In this document: one piece after another, positions 14,157 through 19,983 of the stretch
Layout of the letters: every line of letters starts with the position of its first letter
Position numbering within the stretch: the first letter of the stretch is position 1
Source: Firmicutes bacterium UBA3738
Lineage (GTDB): Bacteria; Bacillota; Clostridia; Peptostreptococcales; Anaerovoracaceae
Length of the DNA: 19,983 bases
Assembly (NCBI GenBank): GCA_002372505.1
Contig: DFGY01000127.1
Span: 1 to 19,983 of the forward strand
Direction: 5' to 3'
The notes under the pieces: model-generated
What the model was told of the DNA's origin: nothing
The model's database searches: none
Seen by the model: only the letters and a program-made list of their open reading frames with translations
Translations under genes and position numbers: made by a program

Positions 14157-14200
14157 TTTTGCGATGAAATCCATAGTCCGCTATTGATTTCATCGCAAAA
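14157..14200. repeat. Perfect 15-bp inverted repeat upstream of the ATPase gene
   Basis: TTTTGCGATGAAATC (14157-14171) and GATTTCATCGCAAAA (14186-14200) pair perfectly. The 14-nt loop contains a further ATAG-TCCG-CTAT stem, so the structure is nearly a continuous 20-bp hairpin. It ends 35 bases before the ATPase ATG. It may terminate upstream transcripts, act as a 5' UTR control element, or mark the edge of a mobile unit. Confidence 0.85.
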
Positions 14201-14235
14201 TAATGTTAAGGTTTAGTAAGTGAAAGGAATGGCCG

Positions 14236-15492
14236 ATGTATATTGAAAGAGATATAGAAAGCCTGCTTCTGGAAGCAGCGGATTCGTTTCAGGTAATTAC
14301 CTTGTATGGTAGCAGACAAGTTGGGAAAACCACAACAGTGATGCATCTATTTGGTGAAGTCTTTGACTTTGTTAGCTTAGATGATGCTGAAGAATTGGAA
14401 CTGGCGTTGGCAAATCCTAGGGCATTCTTAGAGTCTCATCCATGGCCTGTGATTATTGATGAGGTTCAGAAGGCAACGCCAATACTTAGTGAAATAAAGA
14501 GAATTGTTGATAAACAGAGGCGCATTTGGATAAAAAATGGAGAACCAAGACGTCTTATGTTTGTTTTAACGGGATCAAATCAGTTTGAACTTCAGGATGG
14601 TATTTCCGAATCACTTGCTGGACGTACAGCGGTGATTAATATGTCCGGATTTACTCAAATGGAAAAAAGGAAACAGAAGGGTGCTATTTTTGATGTTGAC
14701 TTTGATATCTTGTTATCTAAAGAGAGAGAATCTTCAGATTCCTATAGAAGCGTAAAGCAGGTTTTTGATGATATTTTTCAGGGAAGTATGCCTGACATCT
14801 GCATTGGAGAGTCAAGGAGAGACCTTTATTACAAAGCATATATCGACACATATATAGAGAAGGATGTTAGAAAACTTATTTCCGCATCCAGCGAAATGCA
14901 GTTTAGAAGGTTTATTTCTCTTCTCGCTTTAAGAACAGCTCGAGAAGTCGTTTATAGCGATATTTCAAGTGATTTGGGTATCAATGTCGAAACCTGTAAG
15001 AGATGGATGTCGATTTTGCAGACGTCCGGAATAATATACTTGCTTGAGCCCTATATGGCAAACGCATCCAAGCGAATCATCAAATCACCAAAACTGTATT
15101 TTATGGATACGGGATTATGCTCGTATCTTTGTAAATGGCCGACTGCTGAAATGCTTAAAGATGGACCTATGGGGGGAGCCTTTTTTGAGACATATGTCAT
15201 CAGCGAAATAATAAAAAGCTTTTTTAATTATGGCATAGAACCTAGTCAATATCTATATTATTACAGGGATATAGATAAAAAAGAAGTAGATCTTCTTTTG
15301 GTTAAAAACGGATCGATATATCCAGTGGAAATAAAAAAGGGGATTTCACCTAATAAGCCAACGAAAAACTTCAAGGTGTTGGAAAAATATAAAATGCCTA
15401 TAAAGCGAGGTATGATTATCGATAACGCTGAAAAAATACGTGCGTTAAATGATAACGCCTTCGTCTTTCCCGTATCATTACTTGGAATATAG
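14236..15492 (+). CDS. AAA-family ATPase with C-terminal DUF4143 domain
   Basis: A 418-residue protein of the common AAA_14/DUF4143 type. Walker A is GSRQVGKTT (residues 25-33) and Walker B is VIIDEVQKA (about 75-83). A sensor-like [10 protein letters not shown] follows, then [17 protein letters not shown]. The middle holds a winged-helix-like [20 protein letters not shown]. The C-terminal DUF4143 part carries [14 protein letters not shown] and a PD-(D/E)XK-like core (E350-V-D352 and E365-I-K367). The biological role of this family is not established; it is frequent, variable and often strain-specific in gut bacteria. GAAAGGAATGG lies before the ATG, so the start is plausible. It is preceded by the perfect hairpin. 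The YjbQ gene begins 14 bases after it with its own binding site. Confidence 0.93.
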   Translation: MYIERDIESLLLEAADSFQVITLYGSRQVGKTTTVMHLFGEVFDFVSLDDAEELELALANPRAFLESHPWPVIIDEVQKATPILSEIKRIVDKQRRIWIKNGEPRRLMFVLTGSNQFELQDGISESLAGRTAVINMSGFTQMEKRKQKGAIFDVDFDILLSKERESSDSYRSVKQVFDDIFQGSMPDICIGESRRDLYYKAYIDTYIEKDVRKLISASSEMQFRRFISLLALRTAREVVYSDISSDLGINVETCKRWMSILQTSGIIYLLEPYMANASKRIIKSPKLYFMDTGLCSYLCKWPTAEMLKDGPMGGAFFETYVISEIIKSFFNYGIEPSQYLYYYRDIDKKEVDLLLVKNGSIYPVEIKKGISPNKPTKNFKVLEKYKMPIKRGMIIDNAEKIRALNDNAFVFPVSLLGI

Positions 15493-15506
15493 AAAGGGTG
15501 ACAAAA

Positions 15507-15923
15507 ATGATTTCATACAGAAAAGTATTACATTTCAATCTGCCCACACGCCGCGGGCTTGTGAATATTACCCGGGATGTGCAACAGGCTATAGATGAGA
15601 GTGGAGTAAAGGAAGGGCTGTGTCTCATTAATCCTATGCACATTACTGCCAGCGTCATTATTAACGATGACGAGCCGGGGCTCCACAGGGATTATGAGAG
15701 GCTTCTTGAAAAGCTGGCTCCGGAAAAGCCTTACGATCAGTATGACCACAATGGCTTTGAGGATAACGCCGATGCTCATCTGAAGCGTAGCCTTATGGGG
15801 CGTGAGTCCGTTGTGGCTATTACGGATGGCAGGCTGGATTTCGGTACCTGGGAGCAGATTTTCTATTACGAGTTCGACGGCAAGCGGGACAAGCGTATGC
15901 TTATAAAAATTATAGGCGAATAG
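15507..15923 (+). CDS. YjbQ family protein (UPF0047, secondary thiamine-phosphate synthase type)
   Basis: A 138-residue single-domain protein. The family signature is strong: [18 protein letters not shown] in the first half, [15 protein letters not shown] in the middle and [20 protein letters not shown] near the end. The conserved histidines (PMH, YDH, DAH) form the presumed metal site. Some members weakly replace thiamine phosphate synthase, but the true role is unsettled. GTG at 15498 is in frame, yet GAAAGGG is better spaced for the ATG at 15507. It follows the DUF4143 gene closely, but belongs with core genes by its conservation. It converges on the minus-strand gene, with a shared terminator between them. 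Confidence 0.93.
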   Translation: MISYRKVLHFNLPTRRGLVNITRDVQQAIDESGVKEGLCLINPMHITASVIINDDEPGLHRDYERLLEKLAPEKPYDQYDHNGFEDNADAHLKRSLMGRESVVAITDGRLDFGTWEQIFYYEFDGKRDKRMLIKIIGE

Positions 15924-15976
15924 CGAAAATGGCTATTCGGTTATAATGCTCTGAAAAAAATGAATCGCAAAAAAAC

Positions 15977-16014
15977 GAAAAGCAGTCTTGATCAAATGAT
16001 ATCGGCTGCTTTTC
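15977..16014. terminator. Terminator between convergent genes
   Basis: GAAAAGCAG (15977-15985) pairs with CTGCTTTTC (16006-16014). On the minus strand it is followed by CGTTTTTTT, a strong tail for the gene at 16054. On the plus strand the tail TTATTA is weaker. A second stem, CGAATAGC with GCTATTCG, lies at the end of the YjbQ gene (about 15917-15940). Confidence 0.8.
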
Positions 16015-16053
16015 TTATTAGTTATTTTAATAGGGTTATAGGGATAGACCTAT

Positions 16054-16380
16054 TTATGAATGGAGAATTGCTTCATCTGATGTTTCTGCCAGATCCTCAA
16101 GACTGCATGAAGACTGTGCGCTGACGGAGTGAGTTACGCGGTCAGCTTCTTCGGCTCTCTTGGCGTCATTCCACTTATCCATGGTACCTACCAGGTAGCC
16201 GGTGATTCTTCTTACTCTTTCGAAAGGAACGTTGTCCAGTTCGTAAGTAAGATTTGCGTACTCGCCGTCCAGTTCGATGTTCAGGGTTTTAACGCCCATT
16301 CCGTATTTATCTTCAATGTAGCTGATGTAATTTGTAGCTTCTTCAGGTGAGGCATTGCCTGTAATTACCGGGTTTGACAT
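16054..16380 (-). CDS. Small NrdD-C-terminus-like protein
   Basis: A 108-residue protein. Its central RRITGYLVGTMDKWNDAKRA, with EEADRV after it, resembles the C-terminal segment of anaerobic ribonucleoside-triphosphate reductase (R-I-x-G-Y...W-N-x-x-K-x-x-E-x-x-D-R). The zinc-binding cysteines and the glycyl-radical site of true NrdD are absent, so it cannot be the enzyme itself. Similar short stand-alone proteins are usually labelled as NrdD family in Clostridia. The first half (ASPEEATNYISYIEDKYGMG) looks like a small alpha/beta domain. GGAGG is two bases from one ATG (16386) and eight from the next (16380), so MSNPVITG is preferred. The tail is Ser-rich and acidic. A regulatory or structural role is possible but unproven. 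Confidence 0.8.
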   Translation of the reverse strand: MSNPVITGNASPEEATNYISYIEDKYGMGVKTLNIELDGEYANLTYELDNVPFERVRRITGYLVGTMDKWNDAKRAEEADRVTHSVSAQSSCSLEDLAETSDEAILHS

Positions 16381-16449
16381 TTTCATTTCCTCCTTATAAT
16401 CCTTCTTCGCTTTGCACAAGATATAGTATTATTTAGTATTGCATTAGCA

Positions 16450-16478
16450 ATTATACCACTAAAAGCTTGTCTTAAACA
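16450..16478 (-). promoter_or_regulatory. Promoter of the minus-strand NrdD-like gene
   Basis: On the minus strand TGG precedes a perfect TATAAT (16450-16455), an extended -10. A weak TGTTTA at 17 bp (16473-16478) may serve as -35. It lies about 70 bp upstream of the start codon. Confidence 0.6.
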
Positions 16479-16524
16479 GTTTTTTTCAAAAAGGAAATAG
16501 GAGGACAGTTCACTTGCCATCTTT

Positions 16525-16553
16525 TTGTGTTAATACCATGGCTATAGTATAAT
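16525..16553 (+). promoter_or_regulatory. Promoter of the two-component operon
   Basis: TTGTGT (16525-16530), exactly 17 bp, then a perfect TATAAT (16548-16553), some 60 bp before the response regulator start. The leader has no obvious hairpin. Confidence 0.7.
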
Positions 16554-16614
16554 TAGGGAGTCATAAAGAGGTCACATCAATCTGTACAATTGAGGGTGTA
16601 AGGAGATAATTGGT

Positions 16615-17292
16615 ATGTACAGGGTGCTAGTTGCGGAAGACGAACCAAAACTGAGAAGGGTGCTGAAGGAGTTCTTTGAGCGTCATGGCTATGAGGTTTT
16701 TGATGCTCCCGACGGCGAAGTAGCAATCGAGACGGCTGAAAGCGTGATAATTGATGCAGCCATTCTCGATGTTATGATGCCTAAATTAGACGGCTTCGAA
16801 GTGTGCCGCGCTCTCCGCAAAGTCTCTGATGCGCCTGTAATTTTCCTCACCGCCAGGACTGCGGAAGAAGATCAGCTGAGAGGTTTTGAGCTGGATGGCG
16901 ACGACTATGTAACAAAGCCATTCTCACTTCCTGTGCTGCTGGCCAGAGTTGAGGCTCTTATAAAAAGGCGCAGCGGCAGCGGTAAGGCCAAGGTTCTTGA
17001 AGTGCCGGGGATCGTCATAGACCTGGAGAATAGAACCGTAAAGGTGGATGGTGAGGAAGTCAAAATGCAGCCGCGAATTTACGACTTGCTGGTCTTTTTC
17101 ATGAAGAACAGAGGTCGGATTCTTACCAGAGAGCAGCTGCTGGATAATGTGTGGGGAGACGACAAGGCAATATATGATCGTTCCGTTGACGCAGCAATCA
17201 AGAAACTGCGCCGCCTTCTTGGTGCCCGCTCCGGGTATGTGCATACCATCATCAAAGTCGGATACAGATTTGAGGTGGAAGAGGATGTATAA
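16615..17292 (+). CDS. OmpR/PhoB-family response regulator
   Basis: A 225-residue two-domain regulator. The receiver spans about 1-118 with acidic pocket E8-D9-E10, phospho-acceptor D52 in AILDVMMPKLDG, the switch region VIFLTART and K101 in DYVTKPF. The winged-helix DNA-binding domain spans about 127-223 with NRTVKVDGEEVKMQPRIYDL, LTREQLLDNVWGDD and SVDAAIKKLRRLL, all normal for OmpR types. AAGGAG before the ATG supports the start. The kinase gene overlaps its last eight bases, so the pair is translationally coupled and they are very likely cognate partners. Nothing in the sequence tells which promoters it controls; the genes downstream may be among them. Confidence 0.97.
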   Translation: MYRVLVAEDEPKLRRVLKEFFERHGYEVFDAPDGEVAIETAESVIIDAAILDVMMPKLDGFEVCRALRKVSDAPVIFLTARTAEEDQLRGFELDGDDYVTKPFSLPVLLARVEALIKRRSGSGKAKVLEVPGIVIDLENRTVKVDGEEVKMQPRIYDLLVFFMKNRGRILTREQLLDNVWGDDKAIYDRSVDAAIKKLRRLLGARSGYVHTIIKVGYRFEVEEDV

Positions 17293-19477
17293 ATACAAGA
17301 GAAATGTAGCCCTTATTCTTTGCGCTTTCTTTGTTCTTTGTGCCGGTCTTGTGACCTTGCAGCAGAAGGATGAGTATTGTAATGAGTTAAATAATTGTGT
17401 GGCTGAAAATGCCGATAAACTAGCCGGCGAAATCAGGGCGGCAAAGTATGTTGAGGTAGGCAGCAAGGCCTATGAGCATGGAATCAATTCCGCCCAGGTA
17501 ATGGCCCTCATCAGGTACTATCGGTATCAGATGGGAGAAAAGTACGGATTTAATTCGCCGACGGTTTCCTTATTTAAAACCGGCCCGATGGATGGATACG
17601 ATATTTATAAGCTGCCGGTGACTGTGATTTTAGGTTCGCCTCTATACAGGAACAGTGAGATTATAGTCCCTGCGGATTTTATGAATAAGGAGCAGCTCAG
17701 GGACTTTGAGAAGAAAGTGGAAGCCGGCGAAGGGGGCCTCCATTATTTCGAACTGAGTGGATATCAGCAGGGAAGATTCTTTTATCCGACGAAGATGGAT
17801 GATAAGAAGTTTGATGCAAAACCTGTTGGCAGGAAAGTAAGTAAAGCTTCTATTCAGGATGCCCAGATTATTACTCCCTCAGGGAAGGTGACCGGCTATT
17901 ATGGCAAAGAACAGAAAATAGATTTTGATAACTTAAGTGATCCTGCAATTTATCGTTTGTATGAAGCCATTGATGGATACCTTATAGATGAATCTGCAGG
18001 CGAAGTTGCTTACGACAGCAGACTTCTGACTAGTGACAATTATGTCATCCAAAATGTGAACAAGGACTTTGTTCTTTATGTGGGTATTAATGCGCCTACA
18101 TTGCTTCCCGTCATGAAAAGCCTGGTGCCATTTTACATTATGCTCTTTGCAGTGGTAATGGCACTCGGAGCTGTGCTCATATTCAGCATCGGCAGAAAAA
18201 TAGAGAACAACTACGAAAATGAAAAAAGGCGCCGCCTCATTGTCGATGCCATTGGTCACGAACTTAAGACGCCTCTCAGCATTATTAAAAATTACGGGGA
18301 AATCCTCGCCGATGAAGAGGATGAAGAAAAACGGCGGGAGTATGCAAAGGTCATAGTGGATGAAAGCGATGCCATGAACTCTGACGTGGTGAGCATGATT
18401 GAGCTTTCGAAAATGGAGGCCGGGACTTACCCCATGGAGCTTAATGACTTTTCCGCCTGGAAGGTAGCCGAGCAGGAGGTCGCCCACTATAGGTCCCTGG
18501 CAAAGAAGAAAAATGTTGAGATAAAACTGGAAGTCACGGGAGACTCGGAAATATACGCTGACAAAAAACTTGTCAGGTACATTCTCGCCAATTACATTTC
18601 CAATGCAGTAAAGCATGCTGAAGAGGGGAGCATTGTAGATGTAAAGATAGCAGGAGAAGAGGGACTTGAAATAACAGTCAGAAACCAGGGGCGCGAGCTC
18701 ACTAAAGAAGAGCAGTCAAAAATCTGGGAAGCCTATACCAGCTCCGGAATCGGGCTGGCCATAGTAAAGCAGGCCTGTGAACTGCACGGTGGAACCTGGG
18801 GATGCAGAAATGATGAAGGCGGAGTGGTGTTTACCGCGACTATTCCAAGGAGCAATGTTGAAGGAAGAGCAATGGCAAGGACGGGACGTGTCCTGAGAAT
18901 GAGAAGCGGCGGCGTCAATTTGTCCGGACTGGATGCGGTGGCATACGGGTTTGCTATTGCGGGAGTTGGCGTTGGAACCAGCATGGATATATTTATGCAG
19001 CTTGGAATAACTTCGACGTTAATTTTGTCCATTTTCACAGTCAGTGCGATAATAACGTTCATAGGAGTGAATCAGCTGTGGAAAAACAAAATAGGCAGCG
19101 GTTTCCTGTTTGGCCTGGGGGTGTCATCCCTCGTTCTCGTAGGAGTTATGATATTTCAGAGAATGACGGGTAATTATACTTTCTCATCCTTTGTCCCTCC
19201 GATTCTCATAGTGCTTCAAACATGTATTGCAGCTTCGACGTCCACTCTAGCGTCCGATGTGGCGGAGGCCGCAGGAGACAGGCGCAAAGCCGGATTCCTA
19301 AAGAAAATAAGAAATGCAGTTGTATTTATCATGGGACTCCTGTCGACAATACTCATACTGTTCGGTATACCGAAATTCATTACCGAGTTTGCAATGGGCA
19401 TTCTCTGGGCAGGCGTGAGTATACTCATATCATTGACATGGGTAAGAGTATATAAAGAATATAACGTGGGAAAGTAA
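17285..19477 (+). CDS. Membrane histidine kinase with unusual C-terminal multi-pass membrane domain
   Basis: A 730-residue kinase. The start at 17285 overlaps the regulator's stop; a longer reading lies inside that gene. TM1 is about residues 7-23, an external sensory domain runs to about 275, and TM2 is about 278-302. The HisKA helix carries H325 in GHELKTPLSIIKNYGE. The ATPase domain (about 425-522) shows the N box YILANYISNAVKHA, an N-x-G in place of the usual D-x-G (VRNQGREL), and SSGIGLAIVKQ. Kinases of this type normally end near FTATIP. Here the frame continues about 205 residues with six hydrophobic segments (near 550, 579, 606, 633, 679 and 705). AAGGAAG before an internal ATG at 18872 (residue 530) could also start this part as a separate protein. 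The signal sensed is unknown. Confidence 0.93.
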   Translation: MYKYKRNVALILCAFFVLCAGLVTLQQKDEYCNELNNCVAENADKLAGEIRAAKYVEVGSKAYEHGINSAQVMALIRYYRYQMGEKYGFNSPTVSLFKTGPMDGYDIYKLPVTVILGSPLYRNSEIIVPADFMNKEQLRDFEKKVEAGEGGLHYFELSGYQQGRFFYPTKMDDKKFDAKPVGRKVSKASIQDAQIITPSGKVTGYYGKEQKIDFDNLSDPAIYRLYEAIDGYLIDESAGEVAYDSRLLTSDNYVIQNVNKDFVLYVGINAPTLLPVMKSLVPFYIMLFAVVMALGAVLIFSIGRKIENNYENEKRRRLIVDAIGHELKTPLSIIKNYGEILADEEDEEKRREYAKVIVDESDAMNSDVVSMIELSKMEAGTYPMELNDFSAWKVAEQEVAHYRSLAKKKNVEIKLEVTGDSEIYADKKLVRYILANYISNAVKHAEEGSIVDVKIAGEEGLEITVRNQGRELTKEEQSKIWEAYTSSGIGLAIVKQACELHGGTWGCRNDEGGVVFTATIPRSNVEGRAMARTGRVLRMRSGGVNLSGLDAVAYGFAIAGVGVGTSMDIFMQLGITSTLILSIFTVSAIITFIGVNQLWKNKIGSGFLFGLGVSSLVLVGVMIFQRMTGNYTFSSFVPPILIVLQTCIAASTSTLASDVAEAAGDRRKAGFLKKIRNAVVFIMGLLSTILILFGIPKFITEFAMGILWAGVSILISLTWVRVYKEYNVGK

Positions 19478-19511
19478 AGCGTTTCACGGGGACAGGCTTT
19501 TTGAAACGCTT
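19477..19511 (+). repeat. Perfect 10-bp inverted repeat after the kinase gene
   Basis: AAGCGTTTCA (19477-19486) and TGAAACGCTT (19502-19511) are exact complements over a 15-nt loop containing CTTTT. No T-run follows the second arm. It may be a processing or partial-termination stem between the kinase and the small membrane protein. Confidence 0.65.
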
Positions 19512-19535
19512 GACTCGAACACAGGAGGAGATGAG

Positions 19536-19829
19536 ATGAAAAATAGATATGCTATATTAATTGTTCTTGTTGGTATCATGCTCGGATATATATTTATGAC
19601 TCCATTTGGAGCTCTGCGGTTCAGCGTGCTGACTTCAGGCAACTTAAAGTCTGCCATAAAGATGGATGCGATTCAGATTTCTTCCGGATACGATAAGAAG
19701 GCTAACATGACGAAATATGTATTTCTAAAAAACGAGCCCGTGGATAACGGCTCCGGAAATCCTATGTTTACCTGGGCGGTGTACAAGTACGGCATATTCT
19801 ATATTGGCGAATATTTTGGTGAAGCGTAA
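19536..19829 (+). CDS. Small membrane-anchored protein, unknown function
   Basis: A 97-residue protein with a well placed AGGAGG before the ATG. The first 30 residues are a single hydrophobic helix (AILIVLVGIMLGYIFMTPFG) after MKNRY, so it is a signal anchor or uncleaved signal. The remaining 60-odd residues (KMDAIQISSGYDKK, KYVFLKNEPVDNGSG, YKYGIFYIGEYFGEA) look like a small external beta-rich domain. I do not recognise the family. It follows the two-component genes in the same direction with only a hairpin between, so it may be an accessory or a target of that system. A strong terminator closes the unit. Confidence 0.75.
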   Translation: MKNRYAILIVLVGIMLGYIFMTPFGALRFSVLTSGNLKSAIKMDAIQISSGYDKKANMTKYVFLKNEPVDNGSGNPMFTWAVYKYGIFYIGEYFGEA

Positions 19830-19845
19830 ATATGTATGCTATAGC

Positions 19846-19884
19846 AAAAAGATGACAGGAGAAACGTCCCCCTGTCATCTTTTT
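19846..19884 (+). terminator. Intrinsic terminator of the two-component unit
   Basis: AAAAAGATGACAGG (19846-19859) pairs with CCTGTCATCTTTTT (19871-19884), giving a long stem whose 3' side merges into the T-run. The palindromic tails also allow termination from the minus direction. Confidence 0.9.
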
Positions 19885-19885
19885 G

Positions 19886-19894
19886 TGGTATAAT
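19886..19894 (+). promoter_or_regulatory. Extended -10 promoter of gapA
   Basis: TGG followed by a perfect TATAAT. No -35 is visible, since the T-rich terminator end occupies that position. The short GC-rich leader holds a GCGC...GCGC stem. Confidence 0.55.
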
Positions 19895-19949
19895 GGCACG
19901 TGAGCGCGGAAGCTTTAGCGCGGATGATAATAACAGGAGGAATAATGAA

Positions 19950-19983
19950 ATGGTGAAAATTGCAATTAACGGATTCGGACGTA
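19950..19983 (+). CDS. gapA: Glyceraldehyde-3-phosphate dehydrogenase, start of gene (partial)
   Basis: The visible 11 codons read MVKIAINGFGR, the diagnostic N-terminal NAD-binding loop (N-G-F-G-R) of glycolytic GAPDH. AGGAGG (19935-19940) is nine bases upstream. An ATG at 19945 opens only a three-codon frame (MKW, stop) overlapping it. The gene runs off the window end. The product oxidises glyceraldehyde 3-phosphate to 1,3-bisphosphoglycerate in the cytoplasm. The symbol is inferred from this opening motif alone. Confidence 0.85.
   Translation, partial: MVKIAINGFGR

Noticed and set aside
14236..15492. Transposase or insertion sequence bounded by the perfect hairpins
   Set aside because: The gene is a AAA/DUF4143 ATPase, no transposase motif is present, and I found no matching inverted repeat or target duplication at its 3' side.

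Overview
The window looks like the chromosome of a low-to-medium GC Gram-positive anaerobe, probably a member of Clostridia (Bacillota). The reasons are strong AGGAGG-type ribosome binding sites, TTGACA/TATAAT-type promoters, a lipoprotein solute receptor, an NrdD-like small protein, and flavin/iron-sulfur ene-reductase metabolism. I cannot name the species from sequence alone.

Region 1 (1-640): a tRNA-Ser(CGA) with encoded CCA is followed by a compact type I toxin-antitoxin locus. A 24-residue hydrophobic toxin of the holin-like (Hol_Tox/TxpA-like) type lies on the minus strand. It converges on a plus-strand antisense RNA and shares a bidirectional terminator with it. A short terminated leader or small RNA comes next.

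Region 2 (643-7153): metabolic and transport genes. These are an EamA/DMT transporter, a nitroreductase plus an old-yellow-enzyme-type iron-sulfur flavoprotein in one operon, a cupin, and a complete polar amino acid ABC importer (lipoprotein receptor, permease, ATPase). Promoters, candidate operators and terminators delimit the units.

Region 3 (about 7154-15492): an accessory region with signs of decay and exchange. It holds a tandem array of about 94-bp hairpin repeats and two divergent hypothetical genes sharing an N-terminal domain. A metallophosphatase gene remnant lies between those two. Next is a cluster of a WYL regulator, a DUF2779-type nuclease (Cas4-like PD-(D/E)XK plus DEDD exonuclease) interrupted by an in-frame TAG, and an uncharacterised helical protein. 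A second, decayed copy of the nuclease plus helical-protein pair follows, then perfect hairpins and an AAA/DUF4143 ATPase. This is the best place for an undescribed, possibly defence-related system, but that function is inference.

Region 4 (15507-19983): core genes resume with a YjbQ-family protein, an NrdD-like small protein on the minus strand, and a two-component system whose histidine kinase carries an unusual C-terminal multi-pass membrane domain. A small membrane-anchored protein and the start of gapA end the window.
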